DNA of 63,209 nucleotides, from IMG/VR virus record IMGVR_UViG_3300009181_000078, positions 1 through 63,209 of that record. One strand, given 5' to 3'. The notes beneath the pieces were generated by a model. The model saw only the letters and a program-made list of their open reading frames with translations, did not search any database and was not told the origin of the DNA. The stretch comes from a virus. Below, piece after piece: positions 49,381-58,492 of the stretch. Both the position numbers and the translations under genes were made by a program. The stretch's first letter is position 1; each line of letters starts with the position of its first letter.

Positions 49381-52300
49381 TTATACGGGACAGGTTGGAG
49401 GTGCTACATTTTGTGCTCTTAAATTTACAAGAGCATATAATGGAGTTGGATTTACTAAATAATCTTCATATTCTTCCACAATAGTAATTGCTGCACTTGT
49501 ATATATTGTTCCACCATCTAATACATCACATAAGTTAAAATGTATAATATTTCCTGAACCTGACACCCACTCTCCACGAATGGTATAAGGTAACTCAGTT
49601 AATAATGGATATATTGTTCCTGATTGAACACTACCTGCAGTAGAAGTAATATTAAGTAATTGAGACCCAACGTTATTAAATACTGTTAATGCACCGCCTG
49701 ATTGGTTTCCTACGTTCCAATCTAATTGAACTGTTGTAGGTGCTGAGCAAGATGACTCACAAGCAGCCAAAGATGGATATGTTCCTGTTCCGTCACCCGG
49801 GTCTACGCAAGTCCCTGCAATACAATTGTAAGACTCAGGTATTGGTGTTCCACATCCACAACAAGCATCCGTTGCACTCACATCTGAATAGCATAAAGTA
49901 GATGCAATAGATGCTCTAAAATCCCAAATTAAATACAAATATGTATTTAATGCAGGTACAGTAAAATCTGCAAAATTATTTGTTCCACCACCTTGATTAG
50001 GAGTTGCTGTTGTAGCTAATCCTAATAATATATTTATATCAGTAGTATTATTGCCATATAAAGTTGCTGAAACAAGATATTTAAAATCATCAGTTGCAGG
50101 GTTAAATACAAATGTATCAGTAGCAAATTGATTTGAAATTAATGTCATTGTACTTCCCGCAGGAGGAAATGCTCCTGTTCCAACATAGTTTGTAGTTACG
50201 TTATATCTTGATACAAGTGGATTATCTATTCCTGCTAAGAATGTTACAAGGCTTGATTGTAATGGAGAAACAAATGCTCCATCTACATATCTATATTGAG
50301 TATGTATGGTATCTCCTGAATCATAATCATTTGTAAGTACTACTTGAACAATAGTTAATGTAGCAGCTTGACAACAATTAGCAAGTACATTTAATACCAT
50401 ATCACCTGTGTAGTTGATAGTGATTGTTACGGTTTCTACTGATATATTATTTTTATCAAAAGTTAATGTTCCATCAGTACTTACCCATCCTGTGGTATCA
50501 GTTGTACCATCATAATCAATTGCTATTTCAAATTGAGAACCTTCCGTAATTGTAGTTAGGTTATAATTAATATCAGTCAATCCAACTGTAGGACCTAAAT
50601 CAACACAATACACAATTGTTTTGGTTTCTTCTGCCAATGTACTTAAAGTAAATGCTTGAGAAATACCACATCCTAAACAAGTTGGATTATATGGAAGGTC
50701 TCTTGTATTGCTTGACAATACATACTCATTCATATACGGGTCAAATCCACCAAGTTTTTGAGTATTAAAAGTTTCATTAAAGTTATCTCTAAACCAAGTC
50801 CGCATATTCATTTCTGAAATAACTTTGAGTTCATCATTAGAATATGAGTTACCACGGAGTTGTATAACAACACCACGCTTTACATCTGTAAAGTATCTAT
50901 CGTATCCCCATTGAACATAACTCTCAGGATTAAAACTAATACCATATTTCTCAGTACGAGCAATTTGAGTACCTAATACCTCGGGTACTGATGTAACGGC
51001 TCCTCCTCCTGTTGAATCAGATAACAAGTTTTTGCCTGCTAATACATAAGAAATCTTATCTTCTTGTAATGCAAGAACATCAGTTTGCCTTCCGTCCATC
51101 ATAAAGATTTCTCCAAAAGAAGTCTCTAAGTGTTTATAGTTTAGTAAACCTAAATTAAATTCATTTAGTTTATTTACGTTTGACTCAGCATTATAAATAC
51201 CACTGTATGTAATATCTGATAATCTATCTGACTCTTTGTAGTCTTGAGCAGATACGCTTGTAACCCTATTTCCAAAATTAAATGACCCACCAATAATTGA
51301 ATCACGAATTTTATAACTCTCTGCTCCATTTCCAAAAGCAAAACAATTAAAAAATTTAGTATCAACAATTGCAGCTATTCCTAATGTAATATCTTGGTCT
51401 TGAAGATTACCCATATGATTTCCATCTATAATTGGGAATGACATTTCATTTTCAAAAAATACGTCAGGCAATGCATCACTTGGTTGTGTTTCAAATATGA
51501 TTGTTTTATCCGAGCGGAATACAGTAATATTAGTTTCTACATTAGATGCACGAGAATTTGGATAACCAATACCCGTACAAGGGAATGTTCCCGTTACCAT
51601 TAGTTGCAATTGATTGGTAGATGTATTTCTATAAAATTTATAATAATTAAAACATAAATCAGTTAATATATCTCCTGCAGTATTTGTAATACCGGCAATA
51701 AATTGATTATCAGGCACACATTGTCCTGCTCCTGCATATCTTGAACCATCATTTAAAAATTGCTCAACATCATCTCCTATCCACCAATCATACATATTAT
51801 CGTAATCATTGGAAGCAATAAGCGTTTTTTCTAACATACTTCTCCTTTCCTCACAACTATCTCCAACACCACCTCTTGTTTGCTTAAAACTTAATATAAT
51901 CCTACTACCTGCGGGAACGCTATAATCAACCCAAGCAGATGTAGCGGTGTCATAGCGGTTCATTGGATAGTATAAAATAGGAGCCGGACCTGAACCCCTT
52001 GGTGCTGTAACAGTAACTTTTCCCGGAGCAATAATAGCTAACTCATCCTGAATAATATTAAAACTATTTGGATTAATCTTCATATATACGCCTGCAGGAA
52101 TTGGTATCAATACCGTTGGGTCTAACTCGCTTTTAATCTCAATAAAATTTGATGCTTGAGATTGTTTCTCAAGAACAGTTGCATACACACAAGATGTGGT
52201 TGCTCCATTAGAATCAGCTTTAACAATCAATCTATCTCCCACCTCAATTTTGCGTGCATTCTCGCCTTCAAGCAAGAAGTAAGCATTGTTTGTTAATGGG

Positions 52301-54249
52301 TCCTGAAAAAATATACTTACATAAATTGTTTCGTAATTTTCTTCGTCAGGCTTAATAACAAACTTGTATCTTGTTGCCCAAGCCGGAGGATGTTGAGTTG
52401 GTGGTATTGTTACTTGAATAGAATTTTTAAATGCAGACAATCCACAAGGTACGTGTTCTGTATTATTAGGGCTAACAAGTGCAGTTGTTGCTCTATTAAA
52501 CTCATCCATATAAACTATACCAATCTCATAGTCACGATTACTATGTAAACTTTGAGGATTAGCTATTTCTTGAAACGTAGCCTCAGCTATTGTAACACTA
52601 TAATATTCATATACTGTTTGAGATGCACTATTAGCATATCTCATTGCCGGAAACTGCAATCCAATTACAGAACTTGCAGGACTTGTTATAATTGAAACCG
52701 GCTGACCTACTGCACTTATACCACTTCCGTTTTTAGTAAAAGCGTTTAAGTTATTAGGAATAGCACAGTTAAATGAATCGGTAAATGTTGTACCTGTACA
52801 AGCTGTTGATACCGGTTGTATATTAGCTGTGGTACCTACAGCATTTTGAAATTCAACACTTGTTGCCAATGCATATACAGATGTGTATGTGGTTGACAAA
52901 AAGAATGCAAAGTTTAATCTGACCTCATCTGTAATCTCTGTAGGATAAGGGGCTGTCCCTGTAAATTGAGCGTGAGCAATACCTATCTCTACATTAATTG
53001 CAGAACCTGCTACTAAATTTTGTCCTGCTAAATCAAAAGTAACAGTAGCATTGGCTATGTTAACACTGCCATTAATAGAATAATTTCCTGAAGCAAGACC
53101 ATCGTCAATATTGTTGCTTCCTATTGGAGCAGACACTAAATTTGTTGTGTACTCAAATTTTATAGGACTTCCTCCTTCATCAACTAAATTATATCCTTCT
53201 ACATAGTTACCATACATTAATCTATTACCCATAATAGTTTGAGCCTTAGCGTATCGAGGTACGTTGTCGTACAATCTTAATAACTCAGACTCAGATAATA
53301 TGGTGAATATTTTGCTATTAGTAAATGTATATTGGTACTCTGTATTATTTGCAAGACCTAAATTGTGTTTATTAAGTTTTTCAATAACCTTAATAACAAT
53401 CCCATCTGACCTTTTAAATAGCAAATCAATGCCAATAACAAGAGAACTTCCTGAATTATATGTGATTCTTGCAGAGTTGCAGAAATTGGTCATTCCTTCA
53501 TTAAGAAAACTCTCAACACTAAAGCTAAAAGGATTAGGTACAAACGCAGGTTGAGACCACTGCGATGTAGCACTATACTCCCCATCAATATATTGGTACC
53601 TATAAGCAAAACAAATAAATCGTGTACTTAAATAATTTTCTTGCCCATTAGTTACAATTGGCTCAACTGCCGGAGATTGAACCGGTGGTTTTTTAATCAC
53701 CAATAAAGACTCTGCTGTTATTTGGTCTATATTCCCAATAGGGTTGGCGTAATTCCTATTTATATTAATGAATCTTGGAGCATTATAATCATCTGTAAAA
53801 AACAATAAATCATTCAATATATCTACTCCTGTAATAAGGTAATTTTCGTTAAAATTTAACAAAGTATTAACGTCTCCTCCATCATTAATGCTAATAACGT
53901 GATAAGTTAATATGCTTGTAAATACATTAAAAGAAACAATTAAATCAAGTTTACCGGTGGCTCCTACGGAAAAATCGGAGTCGTGTATAAACCAATAAAT
54001 AGTTTCATTAGCACTATCTTCAATGGCACCAATACATCTTGCGTCAGCACTTAATGTCGTACCATCAATATACGTTAACGAAGTAAGGGGAAGATTCCCC
54101 TTTGTATTTTCAATTACTCCAACCTCAGAGTTCTCGGTTGAACCCATTCTAATATTCATAGCATCCACATACTCACCCTCAGGAAGCAATCGTTGGTCCA
54201 CGATTTTGTTCATCCTACCTGCTATAAAATTTCTTGTAAAATTTGCCAT
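49381..54249 (-). CDS. Phage stabilisation protein (P22 gp10-like) with C-terminal extensions
   Basis: 1622 aa. The N-terminus FIAGRMNKIVDQRLLPEGEYVDAMNIRMG is characteristic of podovirus tail-stabilisation proteins that plug the connector. The central region repeats beta-propeller-like segments. The C-terminal 400 residues add an Ig-like part and a Cys motif (CVDPGDGTGTYPSLAACESSC, about residues 1490-1510) and a domain shared with the 422-aa protein. It keeps packaged DNA in the head and supports the fibres. Confidence 0.78.
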   Translation of the reverse strand: MANFTRNFIAGRMNKIVDQRLLPEGEYVDAMNIRMGSTENSEVGVIENTKGNLPLTSLTYIDGTTLSADARCIGAIEDSANETIYWFIHDSDFSVGATGKLDLIVSFNVFTSILTYHVISINDGGDVNTLLNFNENYLITGVDILNDLLFFTDDYNAPRFININRNYANPIGNIDQITAESLLVIKKPPVQSPAVEPIVTNGQENYLSTRFICFAYRYQYIDGEYSATSQWSQPAFVPNPFSFSVESFLNEGMTNFCNSARITYNSGSSLVIGIDLLFKRSDGIVIKVIEKLNKHNLGLANNTEYQYTFTNSKIFTILSESELLRLYDNVPRYAKAQTIMGNRLMYGNYVEGYNLVDEGGSPIKFEYTTNLVSAPIGSNNIDDGLASGNYSINGSVNIANATVTFDLAGQNLVAGSAINVEIGIAHAQFTGTAPYPTEITDEVRLNFAFFLSTTYTSVYALATSVEFQNAVGTTANIQPVSTACTGTTFTDSFNCAIPNNLNAFTKNGSGISAVGQPVSIITSPASSVIGLQFPAMRYANSASQTVYEYYSVTIAEATFQEIANPQSLHSNRDYEIGIVYMDEFNRATTALVSPNNTEHVPCGLSAFKNSIQVTIPPTQHPPAWATRYKFVIKPDEENYETIYVSIFFQDPLTNNAYFLLEGENARKIEVGDRLIVKADSNGATTSCVYATVLEKQSQASNFIEIKSELDPTVLIPIPAGVYMKINPNSFNIIQDELAIIAPGKVTVTAPRGSGPAPILYYPMNRYDTATSAWVDYSVPAGSRIILSFKQTRGGVGDSCEERRSMLEKTLIASNDYDNMYDWWIGDDVEQFLNDGSRYAGAGQCVPDNQFIAGITNTAGDILTDLCFNYYKFYRNTSTNQLQLMVTGTFPCTGIGYPNSRASNVETNITVFRSDKTIIFETQPSDALPDVFFENEMSFPIIDGNHMGNLQDQDITLGIAAIVDTKFFNCFAFGNGAESYKIRDSIIGGSFNFGNRVTSVSAQDYKESDRLSDITYSGIYNAESNVNKLNEFNLGLLNYKHLETSFGEIFMMDGRQTDVLALQEDKISYVLAGKNLLSDSTGGGAVTSVPEVLGTQIARTEKYGISFNPESYVQWGYDRYFTDVKRGVVIQLRGNSYSNDELKVISEMNMRTWFRDNFNETFNTQKLGGFDPYMNEYVLSSNTRDLPYNPTCLGCGISQAFTLSTLAEETKTIVYCVDLGPTVGLTDINYNLTTITEGSQFEIAIDYDGTTDTTGWVSTDGTLTFDKNNISVETVTITINYTGDMVLNVLANCCQAATLTIVQVVLTNDYDSGDTIHTQYRYVDGAFVSPLQSSLVTFLAGIDNPLVSRYNVTTNYVGTGAFPPAGSTMTLISNQFATDTFVFNPATDDFKYLVSATLYGNNTTDINILLGLATTATPNQGGGTNNFADFTVPALNTYLYLIWDFRASIASTLCYSDVSATDACCGCGTPIPESYNCIAGTCVDPGDGTGTYPSLAACESSCSAPTTVQLDWNVGNQSGGALTVFNNVGSQLLNITSTAGSVQSGTIYPLLTELPYTIRGEWVSGSGNIIHFNLCDVLDGGTIYTSAAITIVEEYEDYLVNPTPLYALVNLRAQNVAPPTCPV

Positions 54250-54250
54250 T

Positions 54251-55174
54251 TTATTTTATTTGCTTGTCCATACCTCTCATATTCATTAAGAGTCTGCCGG
54301 GATGAATGTTACTGATTCTTATTTTAGCATTGCTTAACAAAGCCTTTCTCTTTTTACGAGAGCGAGCAATGATGTATTCTTGGACACCAAGTTTAGAACT
54401 TAGTATCTCATATTCAATAGCTGCGTAAATATATGCTTCAAATAACTTGTTTACCGTAATCAAAGAATTGTCTCCTTGTTCCATACCATCAGATACGTAC
54501 TCAAGAATACAAGACAATCCTGACATAGGTGAATCAAAGTTAATAACTCCTGACTTTCTATCAATATTAAAAGTTGGATTAAAGTTTGCTGTCTCTGTAT
54601 TTAAACCATAAGCAGTTCCGATGTTCCCTTCAAAATACCACATCCCATCATAGTTCCATCCCAATTGACCATTGAACTGATTGCCTTGGTTTAAATAAAT
54701 GCTCTTCTTGATTTTGCTTAATCTGTCGTAGTCAATCTCAGAATACTGAGGACTCAATGCGTTTCCGTATTGGTCAAATAAAATACGACCTGTATTATCT
54801 TGAAGATATGCTTTAGATGAAAGCGTTTGAATATTTTCAGACAATGGTCTTAACCAACCGTCTTTATACAAAGAAACACGAACCCAATTGACATAGTCAG
54901 ATGGTAGAATGAATCTTAAATTGTCAGGGACTGTTAACTCTAATACCTTAATTTCTTTAAAAGCATCGTAGTTTAATTCCTGAATAGCACGCTTTGCGTG
55001 GAACAATACCTTATAACGCTCTTCGTTGTTTACTAATGAATGGTTTCCTGCATACATTAGCAAGAAATTATTTATAATATCTTGAAGACTTATAAACTGA
55101 TATGACCCCCAATTTTTATCTTCGGGTACCACACCACCATTTTCATAATATTCATACTGTGATATATATGCCAT
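54251..55174 (-). CDS. Head-tail connector or tail tubular protein, 307 aa
   Basis: It contains FISLQDIINNFLLMYAGNHSLVNNEERYKVLFHAKRAIQELNYDAFKEIKVLELTVPDN, a pattern of adaptor/tail tubular A-like proteins in crAss-like and other podoviruses, and ends in a basic helix. It lies between two structural genes and probably forms the ring under the portal. Confidence 0.72.
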   Translation of the reverse strand: MAYISQYEYYENGGVVPEDKNWGSYQFISLQDIINNFLLMYAGNHSLVNNEERYKVLFHAKRAIQELNYDAFKEIKVLELTVPDNLRFILPSDYVNWVRVSLYKDGWLRPLSENIQTLSSKAYLQDNTGRILFDQYGNALSPQYSEIDYDRLSKIKKSIYLNQGNQFNGQLGWNYDGMWYFEGNIGTAYGLNTETANFNPTFNIDRKSGVINFDSPMSGLSCILEYVSDGMEQGDNSLITVNKLFEAYIYAAIEYEILSSKLGVQEYIIARSRKKRKALLSNAKIRISNIHPGRLLMNMRGMDKQIK

Positions 55175-55185
55175 ATACTAAAATT

Positions 55186-56139
55186 TTATTGTTGCATACT
55201 AAATGTAGGCTGTTCGTGTTGTTGTTGTGCCATACCAAACTGAGTAACTTCAGTCTCACGAATAGATATACCCGCATATTCAAGTATTTTAGTTACCAAT
55301 TTATATTCATCTTCAGTAGGCAATTCAAAATCTTGATAGTCTCCTTGAGATTGGTCAAATACCGGCTCCCCATTAGCTAAAGTAATGTATGTCCATTTTG
55401 GCACCTTAGGGTATCTAAAATAGGTTGCTTGCACTTGACCCTTGTTACTTATCGTTGTAGGGTAGAAAGTCAACTCATTGCCTTGTAATGCGTAAATAGG
55501 GAACTCTTTAGTCGGTTGCGTCAAGTTAGAATTAACTAACAATGTAAGTTTATTGTTAATTACTTTTTCTGCTTGAACAACAGTAGCCGAAGAAACAATA
55601 GCATAAGCGTTTCCTGAAGCTAAAAATATATTTGAATCTAATTGTAAAACCGTATTGCTTACTACCGATACCACCGTAGATACTAATGCTGTAGTTAAAT
55701 TTGTTACTACGTCTCCTGCTGAAATATCTAATGATGAAAATCCACCTGAACTATCAACCAATTGGTTAGAAACTACTGATGTATTTGTTCCTGTCTTAAG
55801 AAGAACCGGCTTGCATTTAACATCCAACAACATATAAGTATCGTAGCCTGTAGTTGTAGGAGTAGGCATTGAGAATTTATTAGCAGAAATTTTTGTAAGA
55901 TAATCTGTTCTTAAGAAATATTCTAATACCTCTGCAATAGGTTGTTCAATATCAGCGTAATCTACTCCTGATGTACGAGTGTTTTCGGCATTTATAACTT
56001 TATTATAATTACTGAAGTACTCCTCATATATCTCCATCTGTGAGTTTGCAGCAAACAAATTGAAATCAGAAGGAGATAAATATCCGTAGTTGTTCTTATT
56101 CAACACAGATAGAACCGCATTTCTTACTGAGTTTATCAT
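55186..56139 (-). CDS. Head-tail connector region protein with inserted beta module, 317 aa
   Basis: The start at 56139 (MINSVRNAVLSVLNKNNYGYLSPSDFN) is chosen because the promoter at 56154-56183 precedes it; the longer frame to 56181 would include the promoter. The insertion LVDSSGGFSSLDISAGDVVTN...TVVSVVSNTVLQLDSNIFL (about 133-190) matches the 161-aa decoration-like protein. It is probably a connector or head-completion protein. Confidence 0.7.
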   Translation of the reverse strand: MINSVRNAVLSVLNKNNYGYLSPSDFNLFAANSQMEIYEEYFSNYNKVINAENTRTSGVDYADIEQPIAEVLEYFLRTDYLTKISANKFSMPTPTTTGYDTYMLLDVKCKPVLLKTGTNTSVVSNQLVDSSGGFSSLDISAGDVVTNLTTALVSTVVSVVSNTVLQLDSNIFLASGNAYAIVSSATVVQAEKVINNKLTLLVNSNLTQPTKEFPIYALQGNELTFYPTTISNKGQVQATYFRYPKVPKWTYITLANGEPVFDQSQGDYQDFELPTEDEYKLVTKILEYAGISIRETEVTQFGMAQQQHEQPTFSMQQ

Positions 56140-56153
56140 TAGTTCTTTTTTTA

Positions 56154-56183
56154 CAAATATACATAAAAAAAAAGAGGGCACAA
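56154..56183 (-). promoter_or_regulatory. Promoter overlapping a terminator, for the connector/tail operon
   Basis: On the minus strand: TTG, a 19-bp spacer, TATATTTG, then a leader of about 8 bases to the ATG at 56139. The -33 TTG lies in the 3' arm of the upstream terminator hairpin. Confidence 0.7.
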
Positions 56184-56198
56184 TAAGTGCCCCCTCTT
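56165..56198 (-). terminator. Rho-independent terminator after the 247-aa gene
   Basis: On the minus strand AGAGGGGGCAC, loop TTATT, GTGCCCTCT, then a run of eight or nine T's. A 2-base bulge interrupts the stem. It separates the capsid transcript from the connector/tail transcript. Confidence 0.85.
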
Positions 56199-56227
56199 TC
56201 TAATCATCAATCAACAATCAGTATTTA

Positions 56228-56971
56228 CTAACCTAAAGTTGCTTCTAACATCTTTAGAGAGTCTATACCTTCATCGCTCTGTAAGAAGTGGGCGACCATT
56301 TCATAGGGGTCTTCTCCAAACGGAACTGATAACATCTTCTTTTTGTTGGTGGCAGTATTAAACCATACCTCTTTCTCACCATTTCTTAATATCAATAATT
56401 TGTTCTCAAAGAATGTACGAACCTTAGCTTGAAACTTCAATTCAGGGTCATTCAATATGTTTAAGAACTCTCTTGGGTCTCTTTTAGCAAATACCAATAT
56501 ATCACGCTTTAATTCAGCAGTAGATATGGTAGATGGGTCTTTACCAAACATTACTCTCGTAAGAGTCTCTAATTGGTCTGTTGTAAGCTGACGTGCTTCA
56601 ACTAATGCTTCAATCTCTAAATCCAAATCTTGAACCTCTTCTGCTGCATCCTTCTCCTTATCTACCTCTACAAAAATGTTGCCATTTAAGGGATGGTAAT
56701 GTAAGAACTGCTGCAATACAGGGTTTGTTCTTGGAACTCTTAAAAAGCCATCTTCAAAAATGATAGGCTCAATAATAAAGTTTCCGTCTTGTTCGTCCTC
56801 AAATGGGGACTTTTGGTTTGTGCAATATCTTAATGCACGATTCATATTGTTCTTCTCGTCAAACCACATTAGTGGAAAACGAGGGTGATTCCTTGACGCT
56901 AACGTGTAAGATAGCGGGTTTCCTATTTTCAACTTATAGACTTTGTCTACAGATGTTATACTTTTTGCCAT
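56228..56971 (-). CDS. Head-region protein, 247 aa
   Basis: It lies between the capsid gene and the connector genes and is bounded by two terminators. The N-terminal half is mixed; residues about 105-165 form an acidic helical region (DAAEEVQDLDLEIEALVEARQL). The rest (RDPREFLNILNDPELKFQAKVRTFFEN) is helical. It may be a head-completion or capsid-associated factor. No family recognised with confidence. Confidence 0.65.
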   Translation of the reverse strand: MAKSITSVDKVYKLKIGNPLSYTLASRNHPRFPLMWFDEKNNMNRALRYCTNQKSPFEDEQDGNFIIEPIIFEDGFLRVPRTNPVLQQFLHYHPLNGNIFVEVDKEKDAAEEVQDLDLEIEALVEARQLTTDQLETLTRVMFGKDPSTISTAELKRDILVFAKRDPREFLNILNDPELKFQAKVRTFFENKLLILRNGEKEVWFNTATNKKKMLSVPFGEDPYEMVAHFLQSDEGIDSLKMLEATLG

Positions 56972-57002
56972 TTTGTATTTAATTTAATTTGATTTAATTT
57001 TT

Positions 57003-57034
57003 AAAAAAGGAGAGTGTCTTTGAAGACACCCTCC
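57003..57034 (-). terminator. Terminator after the capsid gene, built on the 16-bp palindrome
   Basis: On the minus strand GGAG, a mismatch, GTGTCTTCAAAGACAC, a mismatch, CTCC, then TTTTTT. It lies 20 bp after the capsid stop and likely reduces read-through so that capsid protein is made in excess. Confidence 0.85.
57014..57029. repeat. 16-bp palindrome, copy 9 (terminator after capsid gene)
   Basis: GTGTCTTTGAAGACAC on the plus strand, forming the upper stem of the rho-independent terminator of the leftward capsid transcript. Confidence 0.9.
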
Positions 57035-57053
57035 CTGTAATTTTCTTCCTTTA

Positions 57054-58472
57054 TTATCCGTAACGGAATAAAACGAAGTTGTTAGCACCCAAGGTACATA
57101 CGCAACGCTCAGAAAGGAAGTTAACCTCCATTGCATCCAAGTCGCTGTTAGCAGCACCACCGGCAGAACCTGTAATCCAAGTCTTGTATCTGCGGTCTTC
57201 AGCTTCAGAAGCACGGTAACGAACGTGTAAGAAAGGACGCTTGGCGTTCTTGCCCATAATTTGGTCGTACACTGAAGTAGAACCTGCAGGAACCATCAAA
57301 CCTGTGATAGTACCGGTTGCAGTTGCAGCAGTAGTATTTAAACCACCACGCATTGTTGGGTCATTTAAGTATTTCCAATCAGACTTGTAGAAGTCATAAC
57401 CTCTACGGAATCCTGTGAAACCTAAATTTAACGCCATATCAACATCGTTATCGAAAAGACCGAAAGAAGCTGATTGAGCGACACCACCTGAAGTGTAGCC
57501 GTTCAATGTAGCTAACATATTGTCAATGTCGAAACTTAATCCACGATTTACGAATACTACGTTCTCTTCGATAGCACCTTGCTTATCTAAACGAGAAACG
57601 ATAGAATCCCAATCAGATAAAGTTGTTGGAGTACCACCACCCCAAACGTTACCACGATTGTTTACAACGTAGAAAATACCTTGAGAACCAATGTATCCTG
57701 CAGTTGCAGCACCTGAAGAAGATGCAGCAGGAACCGCTTCAATCATTGCAGTCTCTAAGTAATCTTCAAAACGTAAACGAGTCTCGTGCTCTGATTTCAA
57801 ATACCACAAGTATCCTGTAGCACCGTTCTCAGTAGTAACTTCAACCCAACCGATTTGAGCCATATCAGAGCCATTAACCGCATACTTATCTTTAATGATA
57901 ATAGGGTTATTGCTGTAGATATCATCTTCAGATTCTAAAGAACCAACCATTCCGTTAGTACCTTTTTTGAACTCAGAACCATAAATGAATACAGTACATT
58001 GAGTAGAAACTGCGAATGCTTGACCTGCAGTCTCATAGTAAGCTACTGTGAAAGTAGTTGCTGAAGGAACTGCTGTTACGATAGCCTTGTTGAAAACCCC
58101 TGATGAGTTGTTTTGAATCATCAAAGTTTGTCCAACACGGATAGCTATGTAAGTTACACCACTATCAGCTACAGTGAAAGTTGCTGTTGAAGCTGCTGCC
58201 GCTGCTGCTGAAGTACAGTTTGTGTACTTAATGTGTAAACGTCCTTGTTCTGCCCATTTAATTTGGTCAGAATTAGACGGCATCTCTGCTCCTACCATAC
58301 GTAAGAAAGATGCGATTGTTCTATTACCATAACGCTCAAATTCTTTTTCATAAGTATCAGGAAGATACTGAGTCAAAAAGTTGAAGTTGGTAATGTAGTT
58401 TGTTTGTAACGCTACCTGTTCTGCAGAGGGCTGCAGGGCATAGGTAGGGGTACTTAAAAGTGCACTTGCCAT
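57054..58472 (-). CDS. Major capsid protein
   Basis: 472 aa. The N-terminal region (LPDTYEKEFERYGNRTIASFLRMVGAEMPSNSDQIKW) matches the capsid proteins of crAss-like and related Bacteroidota phages with an HK97 fold. An inserted beta domain (about 88-165, AAAAASTATFTVADSGVTY...VFIYGSEF) interrupts it. The position between scaffold and connector genes and its own terminator support the call. Confidence 0.85.
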   Translation of the reverse strand: MASALLSTPTYALQPSAEQVALQTNYITNFNFLTQYLPDTYEKEFERYGNRTIASFLRMVGAEMPSNSDQIKWAEQGRLHIKYTNCTSAAAAAASTATFTVADSGVTYIAIRVGQTLMIQNNSSGVFNKAIVTAVPSATTFTVAYYETAGQAFAVSTQCTVFIYGSEFKKGTNGMVGSLESEDDIYSNNPIIIKDKYAVNGSDMAQIGWVEVTTENGATGYLWYLKSEHETRLRFEDYLETAMIEAVPAASSSGAATAGYIGSQGIFYVVNNRGNVWGGGTPTTLSDWDSIVSRLDKQGAIEENVVFVNRGLSFDIDNMLATLNGYTSGGVAQSASFGLFDNDVDMALNLGFTGFRRGYDFYKSDWKYLNDPTMRGGLNTTAATATGTITGLMVPAGSTSVYDQIMGKNAKRPFLHVRYRASEAEDRRYKTWITGSAGGAANSDLDAMEVNFLSERCVCTLGANNFVLFRYG

Positions 58473-58492
58473 TTTTTTAAAATTTTAATTGT

